A stretch of 64,000 nt of DNA from Anaerolineales bacterium. Lineage in GTDB: Bacteria; Chloroflexota; Anaerolineae; Anaerolineales; Villigracilaceae. Below, in pieces: positions 17,272 through 28,000 of the stretch (its first letter is position 1; each line of letters begins with the position of its first letter). The notes under the pieces were generated by a model, which was not told the origin of the DNA, did not search any database, and worked only from the letters and a program-made list of their open reading frames with translations. The position numbers and the translations under genes were made by a program. The stretch is from NCBI GenBank assembly GCA_024710905.1, contig JANJTV010000109.1, forward strand, positions 1-64,000, read 5' to 3'.

Positions 17272-17277
17272 GCAGGC

Positions 17278-18960
17278 TCACAATTCTCCCGACACCCTGA
17301 AACGTTCAATCAGCCAGATGCCCAGCCCGGCCAGCAATAACAACAGGGTGGCCATGGCCATGGCCTGGCCATAATTCAACGCGCCGGGCTGCGAAAGGAA
17401 GCGGTAAATGGCAGTTGGCAGGGTTGGAGTCTCCGGACGGGCCAGCAGGGAGGCTGCACCAAACTCTCCCAGCGACACAGTAAAAGCAAACGCCCCGGCC
17501 GACACCAGCGCACGGGAAATGATCGGCCAGTCCACCTGCCGCCAAACCTGCCAGGGGCTGGCTCCCAGAACAGCTGCGGCCTCACGGTAACGGTTGGGGA
17601 TGGCCGCCAGCGCGGACTGCAAATTCCGCACGACGAATGGCAGGGCAATGGTGGTGTGCGCCAGCGGCAGCAGCCAGGGCCAGGTCAGCAGGGTGGACCC
17701 GCCCGGCCAGAGCGCACGGTTAAACGTGATGATATATCCTAGCCCCAGCGTCACCGCCGAAGCGCCAAGTGGCAGCATAAGCAGTGGGTCGAGCCATTTT
17801 TCGAGGCGGCCAGGCTTCACCAGCAAGCGCGCCAGCGGAAAACCCAGCAGCAGGGAAAGCACCACCGTGATGAATGCATATTGCAACGAATTCCAAGCGG
17901 CTGTAAAAGGCGGGACGTAAAACAAGGAACCACGCGGGTTCTGGAAGAGCATCTCGAAGAACTGCAAGGTCAATACCGGCCAGCCACCCTCCCATTGTAA
18001 AAAAGCCCGCGCAGGCAGAGAAACAAGCGGCAGGCCAAAAAAGAGCAGGATTACCAAGGCAGCCAACCGCACCAACCCTTTTTCAGGGAAACTTATTGGC
18101 GGGCGGGTGTAGGACGTCCGTGTACGTGCAGAATTATCCGGGCTGCCGCCAGGCAGCACATATCGGCTGTACAGGGCTGAAAGACCCAGCGTACAGGCCA
18201 GCTGCAGCAGGGAAAGGAAAGCTGCGGCAGGCAGGTTGAGGAACTGCAAGGCCTGGATATATATTTCAACTTCAATGGTAGAAAAGCGCGGCCCGCCCAA
18301 CAACAGGATGACCCCAAAACTGGAAAAATCGAACAGGAACACCAGCACACCTGCGGCCAGGATTGCAGGCCAGATGACCGGCAGGGTCACCCGCCAAAAG
18401 GCCTGAAGGTTACCGGCGCCCAGCATGCGAGCTGCATCGGGCAGGCGGGCATCCATCTGCTGCAAGGCGGTGGAGACCAGCCGGACGACAATGATGGTAT
18501 TGTAAAAAACATGCGCCGTCAAAATGGCGGGCAGGCTGTTTAAGAACAGGATTGGTGGCCAGCCCAGCCCATCGAGCAGGATCAGATTCAGCCAACCGCG
18601 CGGGCCAAGCAGGGCGTTGAACCCGGCCGCCACCACAACGGTCGGCAAGAGAAACGGGACTGCCGTCAGCGTGTGCAGGAAACCTTTCAGTGGGAAGTTG
18701 TATCGGGCAAAGAGAAAGGCCAGGGGGAGCCCGAAAAACAGCGTCAAGATGGTTGAAAGCGCCGCCTGGAAAAACGTAAATCCCAACACCTGCATGGCGC
18801 GCGCGCCGGTTTCATCCAAAAGAACAGGTAGCGATACCGCGCCGAGACCCTGCCACAGGATGCGAACCAGCGGGATGAAAAAGAAAACCGCCAGGAAGAT
18901 GGAAGGGGCCAGCCACGGCCATCGCGTGCGCCAGGCTGGCCCGTGAACAGGCGATATCAT
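17278..18960 (-). CDS. thiP: Thiamine ABC transporter permease (fused two-domain)
   Basis: The protein has 560 residues and about twelve transmembrane helices, arranged as two tandem binding-protein-dependent permease domains (about 60-260 and 340-540). Each carries an EAA loop: DAARMLGAGNLQAFWRVTLP and EAAAVLGASPWQVWRQVDWP. This duplicated form is typical of ThiP and FbpB-like permeases. It overlaps nothing but starts 3 bases after thiB and stops 6 bases before thiQ. It probably moves thiamine or its phosphates across the membrane. Confidence 0.87.
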   Translation of the reverse strand: MISPVHGPAWRTRWPWLAPSIFLAVFFFIPLVRILWQGLGAVSLPVLLDETGARAMQVLGFTFFQAALSTILTLFFGLPLAFLFARYNFPLKGFLHTLTAVPFLLPTVVVAAGFNALLGPRGWLNLILLDGLGWPPILFLNSLPAILTAHVFYNTIIVVRLVSTALQQMDARLPDAARMLGAGNLQAFWRVTLPVIWPAILAAGVLVFLFDFSSFGVILLLGGPRFSTIEVEIYIQALQFLNLPAAAFLSLLQLACTLGLSALYSRYVLPGGSPDNSARTRTSYTRPPISFPEKGLVRLAALVILLFFGLPLVSLPARAFLQWEGGWPVLTLQFFEMLFQNPRGSLFYVPPFTAAWNSLQYAFITVVLSLLLGFPLARLLVKPGRLEKWLDPLLMLPLGASAVTLGLGYIITFNRALWPGGSTLLTWPWLLPLAHTTIALPFVVRNLQSALAAIPNRYREAAAVLGASPWQVWRQVDWPIISRALVSAGAFAFTVSLGEFGAASLLARPETPTLPTAIYRFLSQPGALNYGQAMAMATLLLLLAGLGIWLIERFRVSGEL

Positions 18961-18963
18961 GAA

Positions 18964-20013
18964 TTATCGGAGGACGGTTTGCGTCCAGGCCTCAATCCAG
19001 GCTTCGCGGTTGCCAGCAATATCTTCGGAGGGCAAGCTGGCCGGGGATATTGCTACCCGGGCATATTCAACAAAGACAGGCGGCAGGGCAGCCTGCGGGT
19101 TGACCGGGAAGACGAACGTGCGCAGGGGCATATCTTCCTGGAAAGGCACGGAGAGCATGAAGTCAACAAATTTTTCAGCGGCGGCGCGGTTGGGCGTGCC
19201 CGCGAGAATGCCAACGAACTCAACCTGGCGGAAGCATGTACCCGGCGCAATGATGGAGGCGGTAGGCGCTTCGGTAGACGGTTCTTCGGCAAAATAGACC
19301 TCGGCAGCCGGGCTGGAAGCGTAGGAGACGACCATTGGCTGCGGGCCTTTGCCTGCCGAGCCGCTGAAGTTGGTGTAGTAGGCGGTTTCCCAGCCGTCCA
19401 CCACCTGCACATCATTGGCGCGCAGGGCTGCCCAGAAGTCTAGATAGCCAGGGTCGCCAAACTCGGCAATGGTCGCCAGCAGGAAGGCCAAGCCGGGCGA
19501 GGAAGTAGCCGGGTTTTCCACCACCAGCAGGCCCTTGTATTCCGGGTTGATCAGGTCTTGCAGGCTGGCTGGCACGGGCAGGTTGTTTTCGGCAAACCAG
19601 GCGCGGTCATAGTTGATGCAAACATCGCCATAATCCACCGGCAGGGCGCGGTTTTGCGGATCGAGGCGGAATTCCGTGGGAATCCCGGCCAGGGCGGGCG
19701 CATTATACGGCTCGAAAATATCCGCAGCGAGGGCACGGGAGAGGAAGGTATTATCGACGCCAAAGAAGACGTCAGCCAGCGGCGCTTCGCGCGAGAGGAT
19801 GGCCTTGTTCAGCACGGAGCCGGTATCGCCGCTCTTGAGGAAGGTGACCTTGATGTCGTTTTCAGCTTCGAAAGCAGCCACCACCTCCTCGCTGACATCG
19901 AACGAATCGTGGGTCATCACGGTCAACGTGACAGGCCCGGCGGTAGTTGCCGGGACGCAGGCAGCAAGAACAAGGTTGAACAGCAGGGTGGAAACGATAA
20001 ATTTCTTAAACAT
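18964..20013 (-). CDS. thiB: Thiamine-binding lipoprotein of ABC transporter
   Basis: The product has 349 residues from the ATG at 20011-20013, which has GGAG five bases upstream; another ATG lies one codon earlier. The lipobox LVLAAC gives an anchored lipoprotein. The mature part begins VTLTVMTHDSFDVSEEVV and contains DVFFGVDNTFLSRAL, VDYGDVCINYD and VVSYASSPAAEVYF, all characteristic of ThiB/TbpA. It delivers thiamine to ThiP. It lies 14 bases after thiN and is under the same riboswitch. Confidence 0.88.
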   Translation of the reverse strand: MFKKFIVSTLLFNLVLAACVPATTAGPVTLTVMTHDSFDVSEEVVAAFEAENDIKVTFLKSGDTGSVLNKAILSREAPLADVFFGVDNTFLSRALAADIFEPYNAPALAGIPTEFRLDPQNRALPVDYGDVCINYDRAWFAENNLPVPASLQDLINPEYKGLLVVENPATSSPGLAFLLATIAEFGDPGYLDFWAALRANDVQVVDGWETAYYTNFSGSAGKGPQPMVVSYASSPAAEVYFAEEPSTEAPTASIIAPGTCFRQVEFVGILAGTPNRAAAEKFVDFMLSVPFQEDMPLRTFVFPVNPQAALPPVFVEYARVAISPASLPSEDIAGNREAWIEAWTQTVLR

Positions 20014-20027
20014 CATCACTCCGTGAT

Positions 20028-20672
20028 TTATTTGGACTTTCGCTGGTGGATGCAGCACAAAACACCGCGCTTGACACGAATCTTGGCTGTATCGGCCAGC
20101 ATGCGATTGCTGATGCCGCGCGTGCGGTAAGGCAGCAGGGTTTCCTTGTTGAGGGGGTAGGTCAGGCCTTCGGTGGAAACGCCTTCAGCAGGCACACCCA
20201 ATGGGATGAGCGAAATAATATCCCCCGATGCGCCCTGCACAGTGGCCTGGCTGGTAATAACGAATACCTCGGTCAGCCCGTCATCCAGGCGGGCATTCAG
20301 GGCTTGCAGGTCGGGGTCAGCCAGCAGGGCAACATTGCCGAGCGTTTGGTCCAGCCGGTTCCCCAGTCCGGCCACAATCACTACCGGCGAATAACCTGCC
20401 CGGGAGGCGTGCATCAGGGCCAGCTCCAGGTCGCTTTCGTCTTTATTGACCGGGAAACTCAGGATATGCACACCCATATCATTGAAGACCCGCACCTCAG
20501 CTTCAGAGAGCGAATCCAGGTCGCCGATAATGACATTCGGGATGACACCCAGCGCAATCGCATGCCGGGCGCCGCCGTCGGCGGCAATCAGGAAATCATC
20601 CGGTTCAAGGATCTGTCGGGCTGCGCCTACATCGGGCAGCATCCCGTTTACAAATATGATGGCTCGTGTCAT
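20028..20672 (-). CDS. thiN: Thiamine pyrophosphokinase
   Basis: The protein has 214 residues from the ATG at 20670-20672. It contains FVNGMLPD, IAADGGARHAIALG, the metal-binding GDLDSLS, FPVNKDESDLELAL and GGRLDQ-like GLGNRLDQTLGN, then TTEGLTYPL-like STEGLTYPLN and RGISN near the C-terminus. It converts thiamine and ATP to TPP and AMP. Salvage by this kinase plus the ThiBPQ importer suggests that the cell relies on external thiamine. GGAGG (20682-20686) is placed 9 bases before the ATG, inside the 3' arm of a hairpin whose U-run directly precedes the ATG. A longer frame upstream would run into the regulatory hairpin and is rejected. Confidence 0.92.
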   Translation of the reverse strand: MTRAIIFVNGMLPDVGAARQILEPDDFLIAADGGARHAIALGVIPNVIIGDLDSLSEAEVRVFNDMGVHILSFPVNKDESDLELALMHASRAGYSPVVIVAGLGNRLDQTLGNVALLADPDLQALNARLDDGLTEVFVITSQATVQGASGDIISLIPLGVPAEGVSTEGLTYPLNKETLLPYRTRGISNRMLADTAKIRVKRGVLCCIHQRKSK

Positions 20673-20699
20673 AAAAAACAACCTCCGCCGGGGAGGTTG
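20673..20699 (-). terminator. Riboswitch expression platform: terminator hairpin containing the ribosome site
   Basis: On the minus strand CAACCTCC and GGAGGTTG pair around a 5-base loop, followed by six Ts and then at once the thiN ATG. The 3' arm is also the Shine-Dalgarno sequence. A second GGCGGAGG in the aptamer's 3' end (around 20721-20728) could compete for the CCTCC arm. The platform could act on transcription, translation, or both. Confidence 0.75.
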
Positions 20700-20711
20700 T
20701 TGGTTTGACAA

Positions 20712-20803
20712 AGAAGCATCCCTCCGCCAGCATAATCTGGATCAGGTTCTGCGGGTCGAGGGCACATGCCCTCCTCTCAGCCTGTCAGCAGGCTCCCCGT
20801 TTA
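20712..20803 (-). ncRNA. TPP riboswitch (THI element)
   Basis: Read on the minus strand, the conserved landmarks occur in order: GGGGAGCC, GGCTGAGA (CTGAGA at 20775-20780), a variable P3 arm, and ACCTGATC (20740-20746 core). The 3' half then runs ATTATGCTGGCGGAGGGA. These are the pyrimidine- and pyrophosphate-binding halves of the TPP aptamer. It lies between a strong promoter and thiN and controls the thiN-thiB-thiP-thiQ-DUF402 operon, normally switching it off when TPP is abundant. Confidence 0.95.
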
Positions 20804-20816
20804 GTTGTATGGCTAC

Positions 20817-20845
20817 AGTATACGCGGCGCTCGGGAGCAAGTCAA
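20817..20845 (-). promoter_or_regulatory. Promoter of the thiamine operon
   Basis: TTGACT (20840-20845), a 17-base spacer and TATACT (20817-20822) give a near-consensus promoter. Transcription would start near 20810, just before the TPP aptamer. It sits 5 bases beyond the stop of the hydrolase gene upstream. Confidence 0.85.
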
Positions 20846-20850
20846 GCAAA

Positions 20851-21636
20851 TTATCGTACGCGACGTTTCCACTCTTCCTTGAGCTGCAAATCTCGCGGCG
20901 TCTCTCCCGACTCGAGGGTCAGGAAATCATTCAGAAGGCGGTTGAAGCTGGCCACGTCATCCAGCATGGGGAAATGACCGGCCTGTTCCAGCACAATCAT
21001 ATGGGTCATGGCTGGTAGCGCTTCCGGCGAAACAGTCGGCAGCGAAACAGCCGGGTCATTCTGCCCGTAGACCAGCAGGCAGGCCGTGGTCAGGTTTGCC
21101 ATGCGGTTGACCAGCCCCAGGGTATCCTCCGAACCAAAGGAGGCCGGGATGGCCAGTGGGTCAGACTTGGCCGAATCGGTACGAACAGGCTCAGTGCCGG
21201 GATCCTTGCTCAACAGCCACTCAGACAGGTCGGTAGGGGTGCCAGCGCGCAGACGGGCATTGACATTCTCCATGCTCAGGGGCATGTCCACCGCCATAAT
21301 GCGATCCACCATGTTCGGGTAGCGCATGGCAAACATCATCCCCACCAGGCCACCCAGGCCATGCCCGATCAGGGCAACTTTGCCAATGCCCATCTCCTGA
21401 AGGAAAAAATCGAGCAGCGCAGTTTGCTTATCCAGCCCGTAACGATCTTTCTCGTGGGCACTTTCCCCAAATCCCCATAGATCCATTGCATAAGCGCGGA
21501 AGGAGGTCGAGGCCGTCTGCATGGCGGGAATCCAGTACCGCCATGAACCGACCCAGCTGTGCAGGAAGATGATCGGACGGCCACGCCCAATCACCTCGTA
21601 ATGCACAATACCGCCGTCCAGGATAATCGCACTCAT
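20851..21636 (-). CDS. Alpha/beta hydrolase paralogue with nucleophile Ser replaced by Gly
   Basis: The protein has 261 residues with an alpha/beta hydrolase fold: oxyanion region FLHSWVGSW, the MDLWGFGES turn, acid Asp194 in VYGQNDPA and His221 in EQAGHFPMLD. The nucleophile elbow reads GHGLGG, so the expected catalytic Ser93 is Gly93 (codon GGC). It aligns without gaps over the first 93 residues with the intact hydrolase at 33401-34195, which has GHSMGG. It is the last gene of the ten-gene operon, 7 bases after the response regulator, with a poor ribosome site. It may be a ligand-binding pseudoenzyme or use another chemistry (cofactor-free dioxygenases and lyases exist in this fold). Confidence 0.8.
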   Translation of the reverse strand: MSAIILDGGIVHYEVIGRGRPIIFLHSWVGSWRYWIPAMQTASTSFRAYAMDLWGFGESAHEKDRYGLDKQTALLDFFLQEMGIGKVALIGHGLGGLVGMMFAMRYPNMVDRIMAVDMPLSMENVNARLRAGTPTDLSEWLLSKDPGTEPVRTDSAKSDPLAIPASFGSEDTLGLVNRMANLTTACLLVYGQNDPAVSLPTVSPEALPAMTHMIVLEQAGHFPMLDDVASFNRLLNDFLTLESGETPRDLQLKEEWKRRVR

Positions 21637-21643
21637 TCGAAGG

Positions 21644-22018
21644 TTATTTTCCGTACTTCTTAAGAATGGCCGAAATACGTTCCGTCAACTGGTCTGGCGC
21701 AAACGGCTTCAAAAGATATTCCTCCGCACCTGCATCCAGTCCTTGCTGAATTTCCAATTCCTGACCCTTGGCAGACAAAAAGACCACCGGTGTGTGAGCA
21801 ACATCCGGGTCAGCCTTAATCTTCTGGCAGGCCTCATACCCGGTCATTTTTGGCATTCGCACGTCAAACATGGCCAGGTCTGGTCGTTCCCTCCTGACCA
21901 GTTCGTAGCCTTCTTCGCCATTCGCACCCGTCACGACCTCATGCCCGGCAAAACGCAGGGTAAAAGCGATCAATTCGCGGATATCGGGTTCATCTTCAGC
22001 AATTACAATTTTCGCCAT
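21644..22018 (-). CDS. Single-domain response regulator
   Basis: The protein has 124 residues, only a receiver domain. The acidic pocket is AEDEPD, the phospho-acceptor is Asp52 in MFDVRMP, and the switch Thr/Ser lies in FLSAKG. The conserved Lys is in LLKPF. There is no output domain, so it should work by protein contact (CheY/DivK style) or as a phosphorelay intermediate. It starts just after the stop of the giant kinase, with GGAG six bases upstream, so the two form a cognate pair. Confidence 0.93.
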   Translation of the reverse strand: MAKIVIAEDEPDIRELIAFTLRFAGHEVVTGANGEEGYELVRRERPDLAMFDVRMPKMTGYEACQKIKADPDVAHTPVVFLSAKGQELEIQQGLDAGAEEYLLKPFAPDQLTERISAILKKYGK

Positions 22019-22021
22019 TCA

Positions 22022-25000
22022 TTACTCCTCAACTTCATCCACCGGCAGGGTGAACGAGAATATACTTCCCTCACCGGGGATTCCCTTGCTGGTCATCCAG
22101 ATTTTGCCCTGATGCATTTCAACCAGTTGTTTGACGATGGGCAGGCCCAGCCCTGTGCCTGGTGTGGCGAGCACGAGCGGATCCTCACCCCGGAAGAATC
22201 GCTCAAAAATGCGATCCTGCTGCTCCAACGGGATGCCGATGCCCGAGTCTTGCACATCCATCTGTACTGTGCCATTCGAGCGCTTAATCTGAATATTAAT
22301 CTTGCCATTGGCGGGCGTGTAATTATACGCATTATCCACCAGGTTACCAACAATCTGGCGCAAACGCTCAGGGTCGGCTAGTACGCGCGGTAACTTCTTG
22401 ACCCCGGAAATCTTCACCTGCATTGGTTTGTTTTCTTCTTCAGCACGGCGCAACACATCAGTCACGACTTCATCGGCCACTTCACGCAAATCAATCGGCT
22501 GCAGCGAAAGAGTCACGCGCCCGGCTTCAATGCGAGAAATATCCAGCAAATCATTCACCAGGATGTTTAGGCGTTCAATATTCCCCTTCACAATATCCAG
22601 GAAATGTGTCTGGTTTTCATTCAGTGCACCAGCCGCGCCCATCAACAACACATCCACATACCCGCGGATGGAAGTCATCGGGGTACGCAGTTCGTGGCTG
22701 ACGGTCGCAACGAATTCAGACTTAAGCCGGTCAACTTCCACTTCATGGGTAATATCGCGGAAAATGGACACCGTGCCCAAGAATTCCTTGCGCCAGATGA
22801 CCGGCGCCAGGTTTACCATGATGATGCGGCCGTTATCCAGGGTTAATTGCTCGGCATAAGTCTCGCCAGCATGGGAGTCTCCCGGGTTTTCAGACCAGTT
22901 GTGAATAGCCTGCACCCAGGCCTGGGTTGTCTTTCCGAACAGACCGGCAAAGTTCTCCAGCGGCTTGCCTGCCATTTCATCTGACCGCAGGCTAAGGATA
23001 CGTTCAGCAGATGCGTTCAGGAAGGAAACATGGTTTTGTGGATCTGTCACGATCACACCATCTGCCACTGCTTCAAGGATGGCGGTTTGGCGGCTGGCTT
23101 CCACCTGCTGGCTGCGCAACATCGAACCGAGCCTTTCGGCCTGGTCACGAATCAACTCATAAAGCTGGGCGTTGTTAATGGCAATTGCCACCTGTGAACC
23201 AATCGCTTTCACCATTTCCAACGCATCTTCGTTAAAGTAACCCACATGGCGGTGGAAGACCATGATTGAGCCTATGACATCTTCGCCAACCGTCAGCGGC
23301 GCAACAACCGCGCTGCGATGATCCTGTGATCCTTGTGAAACAATCCAACGCGGGTCGAGGAACAGGTCGTCCACAAGCACAGACTGGCGATTCTTGACCA
23401 CCCAGCCTGCCAGGCCTTCACCAATCTTGAGTTTCAGGGTGGCGTTGCCCTGGTGTACGTCCGTCACATATCCATAACCGGCGCGGTAATGCAGCATATT
23501 GTCTTCGGGATGAATCAGCAGGATGGTGCCCTGCTCGCCGCCAATGGCTTCATTGAGCAAAGCCAGTGTACGGCTGAGTGCCCGATCCAGGTCGAGGCTG
23601 GCGGACACCTCGGTAAGGATGCGCAGTAAGGTTTCCGTATTGCGCTGTTCGCGCTCCAATTCTGCCGTGCGTTCCACCACGCGTTGTTCCAGGGTGGCCG
23701 CCAGCTGCTGCGTCTGCGCAAACAACTGACCGTTCTTGATTGAAACGATGGCCTGGTTTGCCAGCGTACCAAGAATCTGCAGGTCAGAGTCTGAATAGGC
23801 ATTGAACATATAACTCTGGGCAGAGAGCGCACCAATTGCCTTACCACCAGAGAACATCGGTACAGCAATGATTGAATGAGGTGTACCCCTCTCACCCACC
23901 GTGATGCCCCCCTGCGATTCAGCATCCGCAGCATCCAGGATCAGGATTGGCTCACCAGTATCGATCACCTTGCCGCTCAGGCCCTGCCCGTAAGGCACGC
24001 GCACACCATTAATACGCTGGCCAAAATCATGCACATACACGCCTTCAATTTCATTCGTGTCATCGTCCAACAGGGTAATCACAATCGCATCCACCGGCAT
24101 CAGGCGATTAATCGCTTCATGGATGGCAACATACACTTCTTCGGGGTCCAGCTTGCCGGAAACTTCAAAGCTGGCCTGGTTCAGCATGGAGAGGCGTTCG
24201 GCTGTCGCCACCGTAGATTGGTACAAATCCGCATTTTCCAACGCGATGGCTGCCTGGTTGCCCATGGTTCGGGCAAGTTCAATCTCGGTCGAACTAAACC
24301 GGCGCGGTTCCGCGGATGGGATCAGAACAAGGTAAAGGTTTTGGCTGCTGGCAACAGGCAGAACCAGCAGGGATACCGCACCTTGCAACAACTCGGCCAG
24401 CGGACCGACTGCCTCATCCCCGTCAATATTCTCCGTTGAATAGACGCTCAAGGTTTGGCGAATTTCCTGGAAAAGCGGGGCTTCAGGAACAGCCCGATAA
24501 ATGGGCGGGTTACCGCTTTCTTCAGGGACAACGCTCATCAGGAAACCCTGGTTACTCTGGTCAATCAGGATTACCAGGCCGTTTTGGGCATCCAGGGCCT
24601 GAATCATGTGGGTCGCGGTCAGTGAAAGCACCTGGTCGGCATTCAACAACCCGCTCAGCTCAGAAGAGAATTTATTCAGCAGGCCAAGACGGCGTGAACG
24701 TTCGTCCAGATCGGCGGCGCGACGAATACTTTCTTCGAACAGGTTGGCATTGTCCAAGGCCACAGCCGCCTGGCTGGCAAAAGTTGCCACCAACTGCACT
24801 TCATCATCCACATAGTAGTTGGCTTCAGCCTTTTCAAGCGCAATCACACCAATCACCTGGCCCTTGGCCAATAATGGCACACCCAGCCAGGTAAGGTTTC
24901 GTTTTTCAACCAGGGATGAGAAACGAGCATCCGTACTGACGTCTCCGACTAGGATCGGCTGGCTGGCCCGGGTCATTTCTTCCAGCAAGGCACTGTCTTT

Positions 25001-28000
25001 AATGTCCACCGAAATCCCCTTGCGCTCTTCGGTATCAGCAAAACCACGCGCATCGGCCACACGCATCACATCGCCTTCACGCAGCCACAGGATAGCCGTA
25101 TCATACAAAATAATCGAACCCATACGCTCAAGCAGCGACGCCACCAGTTCACTGCGCTGCAGGCTTGTGGTAATTCCCGCAGAAACAGTGTTGAGCGCTT
25201 GCAACTGTCCCGCACGTTCCTGCGTTGTTTGCACCAGGCGCACATTTTCAAGCGCCAGCGCAACCTGCTGGGTCAACGAAAGCAACAGGTTCTCATCCTC
25301 TACGTTAAAAGCGGATGGTGTATTAAAGTTGTCCAATACCATTACACCCAGGTCGCGATCAGAGGCGCGCACGGGGATTAACATCGATGAAACAGGCAGG
25401 CGCCCCCCGGTTGCCTTCCGATAAAGCAACAAACTCTCCGCTGACAGGTTGTAGTCAACGGCAAAGTTCACTTCTTCCACACGGCGCGGCTGGCCTGCCG
25501 AGAACACCATGCCAGGCAAACCCTCGCCGCGCTGGTAGTTGATGTCCATCACGCTTTCAATATCGGCATACCCGGAAGCAGTTTCAGGAACAAGCATCTC
25601 CAGGCGTTCATTCCATAACAAGACAACACCAGCATGCGCCTCGGGCAAAGCCCCCAATGCACTATCCAGCAACGAGCGGACAATCTCTTGCGGGGTCAGG
25701 CCGCTTAACTGGCGGCTGAAGTCAAGCAGCAAGTTCACTTCAGACAGGCGTTGGCGGGTTTCACCAAGCAGCTGGATGTTTTGCACGATGATTGAGATCT
25801 GGCGGCTAATCTGGTAGAAGACCTGCTTGTCATCCTGCGCCAGGCCCATCATCGGCTCGGTATCCACACCCATCACCGCCGCAACCGGTTCACCATTAAC
25901 CATCACTGGCATACAAATAAAGGATTTCGTTTTGAGCGCCGATAAGAAGGGGGTATCGTGCCAGTTTTCATCCTCATCAACATTGATAGCCACGATAGTC
26001 TCGCCCGTTTGCAGGGAGGTACGCAGCGGATTCTTCTGGCCGAAAAGTGCTTCAAGATTGGTACCACGCGGCAGGTTGCCATAGGTATCCGTAATACGCG
26101 GACCTTCGGATGTATTACGCGCCACCATGGAGATGGTCATATTCAGGCTGGTAAGTAATTGTTTCCCCAGCGTCTGCAAGGCGATATTTGAATCAACCTG
26201 CTTTGAAATGGCTTCGATGACCTGCAAGCCAGCCCGAATCTGGCGAGTGCGTTGGTTCAGGTTGGTAACCGATATGGTCTGCTCCAGGTCTTTGTGCAGC
26301 AACATCGGCAGGCTGCGCTGGCTGAACTGAACCAGGCTTTTCTGGCGCTGCACCTCGGAGGACAGATCGTCAATCTGGGTTTTGTACTCTTTAATTTTGC
26401 CGCCACTGGAAACAGTCAAAGCCGCCTGCACCGCAAATACTTCCAGGCTTTCATAGGTTGAGCGGTCCGGTCGCATGCCATTGCGCGGCGCATCCACGCT
26501 GATTAGCCCCAACGGCTCACCCTGGGTGGATTGGATGGGAATAATCAGGGCATCATCAGGGTGCCAGGCATTCGGCTGATCACTGGCCGCTTCGGCGAGG
26601 GAGGTGATGAATTGGACGTCGGAGGGAATCACCGGCGCCTGGTCATTGGGAATGAAATACAGGTTGCCAATCTTAAAATCTTCGCGCATCAATTGCTGAA
26701 CGCTGTTCCAAGGCTGCGGATGTGCGCTCACTGTTTCCCATACATCATCTGTCAAGCCAGCATGGGTAACACGATTCAATTGACCGGTTTCGCTGTCATA
26801 CAAACTGATCAACACAATAGAAAACGGCGTGGCTTCCACAATGCCATTTGCGATTAGGTGTAAGGCGTCTTCAAGAGGCTGGTCCACCCGCAGGGCCTGC
26901 GATGTTTCAAACAACTGCAAGAGGGTTTGTGTGCGGCGGTTGAGCAATTCAGCGCGGCGCTGCTGGTCGCGGTTACGGAAGGCGTTGGCCAGTGCAATGG
27001 CAGCCTGCACCGAAAGTGAACGCAGGAGTTCGATATCAATCTCGTCGAATCCGTTTTCATCCTTGCTATGCAGGTCAAAGAAACCATATGTTTCTTGTTG
27101 GTAAGCAATGGGAATAGCCAAGGCCTGGAGAATGCCTTCGTGCGGCTGGCGCTCCTCGGTGAACTGCTCCCGAATCACATCCGCCTGTTCAAGCGCTTTA
27201 TTGGCCCGGGCAGGGAAACCCTCTCGCACAGAATGCCCCAGCGACATCAATACCTTGAAGGGTTCGCCTTCTTCACGTGTATCTTCAAAAAAGACTGTGC
27301 TACCGCAGTCAGCGCGGGTAACGCGTAAGGCTTCTTCATGGACAATGCGTAACAGGTCTTTAATGTCAGTGGTGACACTCAACTCGCGCGAGATACGGCT
27401 GATGGATGTAAGCATTTCAGCACGTCGGCGCAATTGCTCATCGGTTTGGGATGTAAGCTGGGCGTTTTCCAAGGCAATGCCAAGCTGGGTCGCCAGGGTG
27501 GAAACCAGTTGCATGTCGCTGTTGGTAAATGCGTTTAATTTCGTAGAACTCAACATCAGTTCGCCAACACCTCGCCCACGCATCACAATCGGGACAACAA
27601 TGGCTGAGGCACTGCCAGCACCACGGATTAGCGGACGATACAGGCCAAACACACGCCGATCGGAAGAAACATCACCCGACATAAACGGCCGCTGGCTGCC
27701 TGCCACGGTAACGTGATAGGCAGCCGGGCGAACATTAATCTGGGAGAGAGACTCAACCAACGAGTCGCGTACCCCAAATAATGACGGCACATGCGCGCGC
27801 ATGATCCCTTCGCGTTCATCGAGCAAAAAGATTGATGCCTGGTCCGCCTGCAACAAAATAGCAATCTCCTGCACCGAAAAACGCAGGATTTCGTCCAGCG
27901 ACGCCTCGGAACTCACCAGGCTGGCGATTCGGCGCATCGACTCAAGCCGCTGGTTACGGATTCGCGCCTGGTTGGCAAGTAAAGCATTCTCAATGATAGA

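Noticed and set aside
19558-20130. 190-residue plus-strand frame opposite thiB
   Set aside because: Shadow of the thiB and thiN coding frames, with no ribosome site or family features.
20673-20711. Longer thiN start at 20711
   Set aside because: The extra 13 residues would be encoded by the terminator/ribosome-site hairpin, and the family begins at MTRAIIF.
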